DNA of 42,656 bases. Source: Planctomycetota bacterium. Its GTDB lineage: Bacteria > Planctomycetota > J058 > JAJDCQ01. A model generated the notes under the pieces. It was not told the origin of the DNA. It saw only the letters and a program-made list of their open reading frames with translations, and searched no databases. A program made the translations under genes and the position numbers. The first letter of the stretch is position 1, and every line of letters begins with the position of its first letter. This document shows positions 8,401-13,950 of the stretch, piece by piece. The stretch covers positions 1-42,656 of the forward strand of contig JAJDCQ010000126.1 of assembly GCA_029260755.1 (NCBI GenBank), given 5' to 3'.

Positions 8401-8939
8401 GTCAGGTCGCCGACGAAGCCGAGCGGGGTCGATCCGGTCGCCGCCTTGGCGACGCCGAAGTCGGCGAGCTTCGGTTCGCGTCGGCCGCCGCCCGTTCCCG
8501 CGTCGAGGAGGATGTTGTCGGGCTTCACGTCGCGATGGATGAGGTCGGCGTCGTGGATCGCGGCGAGGGCGCTCGCGAGCTTCGTGCCGAGCCGCGCGGC
8601 GTCGCGCCACGGGAGCGGCCCCCGCCGCAGCTCGTCCCGGAGGGTGCCGCCGCGGACGAGCTCGAAGACGAGGAACGGCGTGCCCGCATCGACGCCGACG
8701 TCCAGCAGGCGCGCGATCCCGGGATGGTCGACGGCGCGGGCGGCGGCGGCCTCACGCTCGAGCCGGGCGAGCCGCCGGGGCTGACGGGCGTGCTCGGCCG
8801 AGACGATCTTGACGGCCACCCGACCGCCGGACGGCGCCTCCGCCTCCACGACGGTGCCCATGCCCCCCTGCCCGAGCGTCCCGACGATCCGGTAGGGGCC
8901 GATCCGCCGGTCGCGGCCCGATGGAAGGGGGCCGGTCAC
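5466..8939 (-). CDS. Membrane Ser/Thr protein kinase with LamG-like and TPR-like tail
   Basis: 1157 aa from a GTG start 19 nt after the upstream DUF4177-like gene, so a likely two-gene operon. The N-terminal Hanks kinase looks active: Gly loop GQGGMG (23-28), VAVK Lys44, HRDVKPDN with Asp137, DFG 160-162 and YMAPE 191-195. A transmembrane helix follows near residue 300-325 (AVGVAVLAGAGG...AVLLLG), after an Arg/Ser-rich juxtamembrane stretch. The region of roughly 330-720 has beta-rich blocks resembling LamG/concanavalin-like repeats (FFLYGDAEDLRPSP, GSFEVTGRAHRG, FDEVTVFGAIEADP). The last 400 residues are helical repeats of TPR type (YDEALARFEAALAGRPDVWFYW). Substrates are unknown; the tail is presumably extracytoplasmic. 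Confidence 0.9.
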   Translation of the reverse strand: MTGPLPSGRDRRIGPYRIVGTLGQGGMGTVVEAEAPSGGRVAVKIVSAEHARQPRRLARLEREAAAARAVDHPGIARLLDVGVDAGTPFLVFELVRGGTLRDELRRGPLPWRDAARLGTKLASALAAIHDADLIHRDVKPDNILLDAGTGGGRREPKLADFGVAKAATGSTPLGFVGDLTGTREVVGTIAYMAPEQIAASRDVGPPADLYALGATLHEAIVGTCPFEGSMTEIAATKVARGAPSLAVAAAAREVPATLVELVDRLLDRDATRRGTAREAAQALERIARATAPRLASRSSGGRSPRAVAAAVGVAVLAGAGGSTAVLLLGRDGPPPSVASGDGAPDAALGASATDAEPVIEAPPGHRLHWSLATGPAPELTPGAALWPDAATADPWPALSGTDPEAVPLVFAGEARPVGDGRVMVRYPASAFDAAMRGPGTFFLYGDAEDLRPSPVEGPGGRPAARWTSADQAGPVLISVGRAFWTEARLVMDLRAETIDATNMALTRRPASGPKLGMEARRGWLYAGSAASAASLARASFAFPGPWRRLEVDTSRERGRVLVDGREIAGLGDGLAPDDRPSAIVLNITEMALSVGSFEVTGRAHRGDHAARALVPGPLAGGARIEATFRRDGPGVGGPLLALVSAEGDAIELEADRSDLVLRHGRRELARARLGEEPPRRGRLVLERRADALIGRFEPDPEDADEVAAVQLAAGDPFPLRGGGVRAAYGSTAPRIRFDEVTVFGAIEADPLLAAFDAAADGALLDAVGGPSARARWRAGAARLRTVVESAAAPAGVFGERGAPRRLQVGLAATTDLLAAAAGLEGPARTDALARAVLAAVVAGQLELAREAALAVATEPDGRRVLDELHVFGGDPMLLTVLAEGWIVSPADDEASYETALEAADLVLADGDPRRGAVLHRKALLYGFHRGHGEEALELLGRARRHGMDPVVCDGDAARLLARLGRYDEALARFEAALAGRPDVWFYWWSMGAVLAGEGRGAEAVEAFVAALSYANRPNLAVDLRRILLEGAETIAPGHLAAGFLVLHQLVRPESLPEGAHAQLRVRALAAAARASGDPMTSRDAALATHVRVVLGERPRLPDAGGPPVLVLTRLRLRSASSADDARRRMTEASALDRFVGALARIDPVLAPFITDGD

Positions 8940-8958
8940 CGCTCGGACGAGCTTCGCG

Positions 8959-9348
8959 TCATTCGGCGGGCCGTCGAAGGACGAGGGTGCCGCGGCTCTC
9001 GTGGATCGTGACGAGCTCCCATCCTTCCGCGCCGAGGCGGTCGAGGGCGCCCTCGACGATCACCGCGAAGCGGCGATCCTGGGCGAAGTTGCGAAGCGGC
9101 ATGTGCTCCTCGAGACCGTCGGGGACGTGCTCGCTCGCCTTCGCGGCCCGCTCGAGGGTGGCCGCGTCCACCATCTCGAAGACGTCGGCGCCGCTCACCA
9201 CCCGGTAGTCCCACCGGACCGGATCCCCCGCGCCGGACCGGGCGAGGACGGGGGCAGCGGACGCGAGGGCGGCCAGCCCGAAAGCCATGGCGAGCGCGAG
9301 CCCGACGGCGAGGCGGCGGGTGAGGAACGGCGCGGGGCGCGGGGTCAT
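8959..9348 (-). CDS. DUF4177-like secreted or membrane-anchored small protein
   Basis: 129 aa with a signal sequence (basic MTPRPAPFLTRR, then LAVGLALAMAFGLAALASAAPVLA). The mature part begins WDYRVVSGADVF and ends LDRLGAEGWELVTIHESRGTLVLRRP. The WxYRVV strand and the L..LGAEGWELV motif are typical of DUF4177 proteins, which are small alpha/beta domains of unknown function. GGAGG 8 nt before the ATG supports the start. The kinase gene follows after 19 bp, so this protein could act together with that kinase, but this is inferred from position only. Confidence 0.75.
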   Translation of the reverse strand: MTPRPAPFLTRRLAVGLALAMAFGLAALASAAPVLARSGAGDPVRWDYRVVSGADVFEMVDAATLERAAKASEHVPDGLEEHMPLRNFAQDRRFAVIVEGALDRLGAEGWELVTIHESRGTLVLRRPAE

Positions 9349-9459
9349 CGATCGATCCTCCGTTCGGCGCGCTCTCCCGCAGGCGAGGGCGCCTGGCCCG
9401 AGTTATTCACGACCCTCGGCTGCGGTCGGCTGCGAGCCCGCTGTGCTGCTCGTGAGATA

Positions 9460-9763
9460 ATCCGGGCAGGGCATATCAACTTCGCTCAGGTCGATGAAGA
9501 GATGGAACCACGGAGGCACGGAGGCACGGAGCAGCTTCGGATGATGCCCCGTCGCGGACCGATCCCGGCGCTCCTTCTCTTGGCTCCCGTCGCCTCGCGT
9601 GCCCGAGACCGAGAGGGAGCCATCCCTGGTGCCGGTCGGCTCGTGCGAGCCGGGATACGGCGTCCTCAGTCGCTCCTCCGTGTCTCCGTGCCTCCGTGGT
9701 GACATCTGCTCGCCGAAGGCGAGCCCATCGGACCTGAGCGAAGTTGATAGCCCATATCCGGGC
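9460..9763. mobile_element. 288-bp MITE-like element with 25-bp inverted repeats and 8-bp target duplication
   Basis: The element spans 9468-9755. Its ends AGGGCATATCAACTTCGCTC (9468-9487, continuing AGGTC) and the complement of 9731-9755 agree except for a shifted base pair. ATCCGGGC is directly repeated at 9460-9467 and 9756-9763, as expected for a target-site duplication. Nested inside is a second palindrome: CCACGGAGGCACGGAG-type arms at 9508-9531 and 9676-9699. No transposase is encoded. The joined empty site would read GATAATCCGGGCTAG. The stop of the DUF309 gene overlaps the last base of the right duplication. Confidence 0.8.
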
Positions 9764-10251
9764 TAGTCGTGTCCGCTCCCCTCGGGCCGGCCGGCGAGGC
9801 GGGCGAGCGGCACGCCCGCATCTCCCGGCCAGAGCTCGAAGTAGCGGCTCTCGTCGAACGCGTCCGCGTCGGCCTCGCCGCGCTCGACGCGACCGGCGAG
9901 GTCGCGGAGCCCCTCGAAGCGGTCGTGGAGCTCGGTCGTGTCGAGGCCCATGTAGGCGGGTCGAAAGAGGGCGACCTTCTCGCGGGCCGCCTCGAAGAGC
10001 TTCCGGGCGGCGTGCCAGCGTCCCGTCCGTTCGACGTGAAAGTAGGCCGCCGCGCCCTGGATGATCGACTGGTAGAAGAGCTTGGGGCCGCCGTCGAGCT
10101 CGAGCCAGATCTCCTCGAGCGCCTCGTGGCAGTCCCAGAAGGCGCGCCCGTTGAAGAGGGCGAGCCCCTCGAGGTAGCCCTCGGGGTAGGGGGGAGCGGG
10201 CGGGGTGTCCCCGGGCTCCGGCAGCCACTTGCTCCAGCCTTGCTCGGCCAT
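9763..10251 (-). CDS. DUF309 family protein
   Basis: 162 aa from the ATG at 10251; the upstream extension of the frame is discarded because a GCTACACT motif lies just before this ATG. The DUF309 signature is clear: LFNGRAFWDCHEALEEIWLE (family form FN.GeyweaHE.wE..W), then KLFYQSIIQGAAAYFHVERTG. The His and Glu of HEALEE form the conserved core of this helical family, often listed as possible metal-dependent proteins but without a proven activity. The C-terminal part is variable. The -10-like motif ends 7 nt before the start codon, so the mRNA is probably leaderless. A MITE-like element abuts the stop codon. Confidence 0.85.
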   Translation of the reverse strand: MAEQGWSKWLPEPGDTPPAPPYPEGYLEGLALFNGRAFWDCHEALEEIWLELDGGPKLFYQSIIQGAAAYFHVERTGRWHAARKLFEAAREKVALFRPAYMGLDTTELHDRFEGLRDLAGRVERGEADADAFDESRYFELWPGDAGVPLARLAGRPEGSGHD

Positions 10252-10258
10252 GACGTCG

Positions 10259-10264
10259 AGTGTA
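10259..10264 (-). promoter_or_regulatory. -10 element (TACACT) of the DUF309 gene, leaderless type
   Basis: TACACT preceded by GC lies 7 nt before the ATG, which places the expected transcription start at or next to the start codon. No good -35 hexamer is seen. Confidence 0.45.
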
Positions 10265-10445
10265 GCAGAGCCGGCCCCGAAAGCTCGCCGCACGACGACT
10301 TTCGGATGAGAACTCGGACGGCTGGAGGACGTCTAACGGGAGGTCGGGTCGGAGATCTCCATTGACGCGACGCGTCGTTCGCGACGGAACCCGTCGTAGG
10401 TGACAGTCGTGTCTCGGGATGCCCTCTTGCCTGTGGGGACCGACG

Positions 10446-10474
10446 TTGCGGATGGATCGGTGGAGCGCTATCAT
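10446..10474 (+). promoter_or_regulatory. Promoter of the coiled-coil repeat gene
   Basis: TTGCGG (10446-10451) and TATCAT (10469-10474) are separated by 17 nt, the ideal spacing for a housekeeping sigma factor. The gene starts at 10510, giving a leader of about 29 nt that includes AAAGG before the ATG. The -10 is preceded by GC, as in the other GCTAnnCT-like sites of this window. Confidence 0.6.
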
Positions 10475-10509
10475 CGCCGCGCCACCCCTTCTACTTCCTT
10501 AAAGGTACT

Positions 10510-12711
10510 ATGCGCACTGCCCGCCATGCTCTCCGCCTTGGAGCTCTCGCGACGGTGGTCGTCGCCATCTCCCTCGGCGTCATCGGAAGCCTCCACGCCG
10601 ACGACGAGGAGGCCGGGGGCGTCGCCCCACCGGCCCTCGTCGCCAAGCAGAAGGAGATGGCGGCGCGTTACAAGCGCCTCGAAGAGGCGATCTATCGCCT
10701 CTCCGACCAGCTCCGCGGCAGCTCGCCGGAGGACGCGGAGCGACTCTCCGGAGCGTTCCGCAAGGCGGACGAGGCGCTCCTCCGCAAGAAGACCGATGAG
10801 ATCGCGGCGCTGCTCGACGCGGGCGACTACGACCTCGCGCTCCTGAAGCTGCGCGAGGTCGAGATCGCGCTCAAGGAGATGTTGAAGCTCCTCGTCGCGG
10901 GCGTGAAGGAAGAGGAGACGACCGACCGCGAGACGCTCGAGAAGGCGGTGAAGGAGATCGAGCGCCTCATCGAGCGCGAGAAGAACCAGCGCGAGACCAG
11001 CCGCGACGCCGAGAAGCGCGCGGCGATCGAGAAGGCGCGCAAGGAGCTCAAGCAGCTCATCGACCGCCAGAAGCGGGAGATCGAGGCGACGAAGAAGGCC
11101 GAGCCGCGCGAGGCGCCGGGCCTCACCGACGAGCAGCGCGCGATCCGCGAGGGCACCGATCACGTTCGCCGCGCCCTGGAAGAAGCGGGCGTCATTCCCC
11201 CGTCCGGCGACATGTTCGCCATGGGCGAAGGTGAGGGCGCCGGTGGCGAAGGCCAGGGTGGTGAAGGCCAAGGTGGTGAAGGCCAAGGTGGCGAAGGCCA
11301 GGGTGGCGAAGGCCAAGGTGGCGAAGGCCAAGGCGGCGAAGGCCAAGGTGGCGAAGGCCAAGGCGGCGAAGGCCAAGGTGGCGAAGGCCAAGGCGGCGAA
11401 GGCCAAGGCGGCGAAGGCGGGCAAGGTGGACAGGGCGGACAGCAGAGCTCGCCCGCCGGCGAGTCGCTCGAAGACGCCTCCCGTGCCATGGAGCGCGCCC
11501 GCAAGGATCTCGGAAACGAGAAGCCCGACGCCGCCGTGCCCGAGCAGGAGCGCGCCCTCGCCAAGCTCGAGAAGGCCAAGGACGAGCTCGACGAGAAGGC
11601 GCGTGAGCTCATGCGCCTTCCTCCCGACTACAAGAAGCTCGCCCGCGAGCAGGAGCGCACCCGCGCCGCGACCGATGAGGTCGCCCGGATGCTCGAAAAG
11701 GCCCAGGGCAAGAAGCCCGGACAGCAAGGCGGACAGCAAGGCGGACAGCAAGGCGGACAGCAAGGCGGTCAGCAAGGCGGTCAGCAAGGCGGACAGCAAG
11801 GCGGACAGCAAGGCGGACAGCAAGGCGGCCAGCAAGGCGGCCAGCAAGGCGGCCAGCAAGGCGGACAGCAGGGCGGACAGCAGTCGCCCGCGCAGAACAA
11901 GATCCACCAGGCGTCGGAGAAGATGCGCGACGCCGCGTTCGACCTGACCGAGAAGAAGCCCGCCGAGGCCGGCGCCCAGCAGGACCAGGCGGTCCAGAAC
12001 CTCGAGGAGGCGCGCGACGCGATCCGCGAGGCGCTCGCCCAGGCCCGCAAGAAGGAGCGCGAGGACACCCTCCGAAGCCTCGCCGAGCGCTTCCTCAAGA
12101 TGCTCAAGGAGCAGAAGCGCCTCACCGGCGAGACGAAGAAGTTCCACGCCGCCCGCACCGGCGACCGGCTCACCCGACCCGAGCGCGTCGCCGTGCACGC
12201 GATCGCCCTCGGCGAGGGAACCCTCGCCGGCGAGGCCGGCCTCGCCCTCGAGATCATCCGCGAGGAAGGCTCGACCGCGGTTCTGCCGCAGATCATCGGC
12301 GTCCTCCAGGACGACCTGCTCTACGTCGAGCGACTGCTCGAGCGGGGCAGCACCGGCACCATCACCCAGAACCAGCAGCGCGAGATCGAGGCGCTCCTCG
12401 CCGACCTCATCGAGGTGATCAAGCGCGAGCTCGAGAGCCAGGAGGGTGGCGGTGGTGGTGGCGGCGGCGGAGGCGGTGGTGGAGGTGGCGACCAGGAGCA
12501 GCCGCTCCTCCCGCCGTCGGCCGAGCTCAAGATGATCCGCGCCCGCCAGTCGCGCGTGAACGATTCGACCGTCGAGATCAACAAGGCCGTTCGCAAGGGC
12601 GAGGCCTCCCCCGAGGATGGCGCCGAGGCGCTGCAGCGGGTCTCCCGCGAGCAGGGCGACGTCGCCGACCTCACCCGGAGCCTCCACGAGCGCCTGAACA
12701 AGGAGGACTGA
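10510..12711 (+). CDS. Secreted or membrane coiled-coil protein with GGEGQ and GGQQ tandem repeats
   Basis: 733 aa, ATG preceded by AAAGG. Residues 1-30 form a signal sequence or anchor (TVVVAISLGVIGSLHA). Residues 40-240 are highly charged and helical, rich in Lys/Glu, as in coiled coils. Eleven perfect GGEGQ units (about 245-299) follow. A second charged helical segment comes next, then thirteen GGQQ units (407-458), a third helical segment, a run of 14 glycines (646-659) and a final helical part. No enzyme motif is seen. Coiled coils joined by Gly/Gln linkers resemble uncharacterised planctomycete envelope proteins encoded near MoxR genes. The next gene begins 2 bp after the stop, so they form an operon. 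Confidence 0.8.
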   Translation: MRTARHALRLGALATVVVAISLGVIGSLHADDEEAGGVAPPALVAKQKEMAARYKRLEEAIYRLSDQLRGSSPEDAERLSGAFRKADEALLRKKTDEIAALLDAGDYDLALLKLREVEIALKEMLKLLVAGVKEEETTDRETLEKAVKEIERLIEREKNQRETSRDAEKRAAIEKARKELKQLIDRQKREIEATKKAEPREAPGLTDEQRAIREGTDHVRRALEEAGVIPPSGDMFAMGEGEGAGGEGQGGEGQGGEGQGGEGQGGEGQGGEGQGGEGQGGEGQGGEGQGGEGQGGEGQGGEGGQGGQGGQQSSPAGESLEDASRAMERARKDLGNEKPDAAVPEQERALAKLEKAKDELDEKARELMRLPPDYKKLAREQERTRAATDEVARMLEKAQGKKPGQQGGQQGGQQGGQQGGQQGGQQGGQQGGQQGGQQGGQQGGQQGGQQGGQQGGQQSPAQNKIHQASEKMRDAAFDLTEKKPAEAGAQQDQAVQNLEEARDAIREALAQARKKEREDTLRSLAERFLKMLKEQKRLTGETKKFHAARTGDRLTRPERVAVHAIALGEGTLAGEAGLALEIIREEGSTAVLPQIIGVLQDDLLYVERLLERGSTGTITQNQQREIEALLADLIEVIKRELESQEGGGGGGGGGGGGGGGDQEQPLLPPSAELKMIRARQSRVNDSTVEINKAVRKGEASPEDGAEALQRVSREQGDVADLTRSLHERLNKED
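11242..11406 (+). repeat. Coding tandem repeat, 11 x 15 bp (GGEGQ)
   Basis: Eleven in-frame 15-bp units of the form ggYggYgaaggccaR encode GGEGQ. Units differ only at third positions (T/C and A/G), so the array is nearly identical at DNA level and prone to slippage. It continues into a partial unit GGEGG and GQGG copies. Confidence 0.95.
11728..11883 (+). repeat. Coding tandem repeat, 13 x 12 bp (GGQQ)
   Basis: Thirteen in-frame 12-bp units ggcggNcagcaR encode GGQQ, varying only in the third base of the second Gly codon (A, T or C) and in the last base. The high identity between units suggests recent expansion. Confidence 0.95.
12445..12486 (+). repeat. Poly-glycine codon run (14 codons)
   Basis: Fourteen consecutive GGN codons (mostly GGT/GGC) encode a glycine linker in the coiled-coil protein. 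The mix of third bases suggests selection on the protein rather than simple mononucleotide slippage. Confidence 0.9.
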
Positions 12712-12713
12712 CC

Positions 12714-13847
12714 GTGAAGCGGCAGTCGAAGATCCTGGGAGCCGCCCTCGTGGTGGCGTTGCTGTTCGGGGCGAGCCCAGCGTGGGCCGCCGACGCGGAG
12801 GAGACGGGAGCTTCCCGCTATCTCCGCTACCTCGAGGAGCAGGGCGAGGACGTCGGTCCTCTCCGGACGGTCCTCGAGGGCGACGACGCCGAGGCGAAGC
12901 GCGACCTGATCCACGCGGTGCTCCTGCTCCGCTCGGAGCGCTACCGCGACGCGGTCGAGCGCTTCGAGACGGGCGTCGCGAACGCCGAGGACTTCGCCGA
13001 CATCCTCGGGCTCACCCCCAAGGATGGGGAGGCGCCCGCCGCCGCGAAGGGCGACGACCCCTTCCTGAGCGCGCACGCGAGCTACTACCTCGGCCGGGCG
13101 CTCCTGCGCCGGGACGAGCCGGGGACGGCGGCGCTCGTCCTCAAGTCGCTCCTCCACGAGAAGAACAAGCACCATCTCTGGCCCGCGCGCACGCGGCTGC
13201 ACCTGGCGCTCGCCGAGGCGTCGGTCCCCAACGTCGATGCCGCCAAGTCGACGCTGAAGGAGCTCCTCGACCGCTCCGGGCCCGAGACGCCCGAGCGCTA
13301 CCGCGAGGCGGCCGTCTTCATCCTGCGTGAGCTCCTCGGAGAGGGCAGCGGCCCGCTCGTCGAGATCGCCCGCAAGATGGAGTGGATCGAGCGTCGGCTC
13401 GACGGCGGCGAGGGCGGCACCAAGGTGCGCAAGCGCCAGGGTGAAGTGCTCGACACCCTCGACGAGATGATCGCGATGCTGAAGGAGAAGCAGCAGCAGG
13501 GTCAGGGCCAGGGAGAGGGCGAAGGCAAGCCCGAGCACAGCCCGGGCGGAACCTGACAGGGTGGAGACGGCCCGTGCGGCCGTTGCGATGGACCCCCCCA
13601 GGGCAACACCCAGCCGAGCAGCCCCGCCACCAAGTCCGGCCTCGCCGGCGGTGACGGCAGCGCCAAGCGCCTCGAGGACGATCCCGCGAAGACGGGCGAG
13701 GACTGGGGCGACGTTCGCGAGCGCGAGCGGAGCAAGAGCCTCCAGGTGCTGAGCGAGCGGTTCCCCGCCCGCTACAAGGAGCTCGTCGAGCAGTATTTCC
13801 GCGCTCTCGCCGGCGAACAGCGCGAGATCCCGAAGGCGGGCGAGTAG
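12714..13847 (+). pseudogene. Secreted helical-repeat protein interrupted by an in-frame TGA
   Basis: GTG start with AGGAGG before it, 2 bp after the coiled-coil gene. Residues 1-25 are a signal peptide (LVVALLFGASPAWA|AD). Helical, TPR-like repeats follow (YRDAVERFETG, ASYYLGRALLRRDEPGTAALVLKSLL). The frame meets TGA at 13554-13556, giving a 280-aa product, but the same frame stays open for 96 more codons to TAG at 13847. That tail has the GC3 bias of real coding sequence and a Gly/Gln/Pro linker. It ends in a conserved-looking helix (WGDVRERERSKSLQ..., FPARYKELVEQYFRAL) like the ends of related planctomycete proteins. It has no ATG of its own. Options are a G-to-T nonsense change from GGA, a sequence error, or UGA readthrough/recoding. 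Confidence 0.75.
13567..13583 (+). other. Hairpin just after the in-frame TGA
   Basis: ACGGCC, loop CGTGC, GGCCGT: a perfect 6-bp stem whose loop begins 16 nt after the TGA at 13554-13556. The geometry loosely fits a bacterial SECIS element (a G within the first two loop bases), but such hairpins are common by chance in DNA this GC-rich. Confidence 0.25.
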
Positions 13848-13883
13848 CACCCGCCGACGGACGAAAGCGACCCGCGAGCACGA

Positions 13884-13908
13884 GGCGGGCGGCGACCAGC
13901 CGCCCGCC
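13884..13908 (+). terminator. GC-rich hairpin after the TGA-interrupted gene
   Basis: A 10-bp perfect stem (GGCGGGCGGC with GCCGCCCGCC) and 5-nt loop GACCA, followed by GCGCTTTC and a run of ten C. It lies 36 bp after the TAG at 13847, not after the TGA, which supports 13847 as the original end of the upstream gene. Confidence 0.55.
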
Positions 13909-13950
13909 CGCGCTTTCCCCCCCCCCGCTCTCGAACGACCGAGAACGCCC

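Noticed and set aside
11242..11883. CRISPR-like array from the regular 15-bp and 12-bp repeats
   Set aside because: The units are contiguous, in frame, encode GGEGQ and GGQQ, and have no spacers.
13567..13583. True SECIS element for selenocysteine at 13554
   Set aside because: The geometry fits only loosely, the site is in a low-complexity linker rather than a redox site, and no Sec machinery is visible; kept only as one option in the finding.
13561..13752. Separate 63-codon gene after the TGA
   Set aside because: It is out of frame with the conserved tail, has no ribosome-binding site and a shadow composition.
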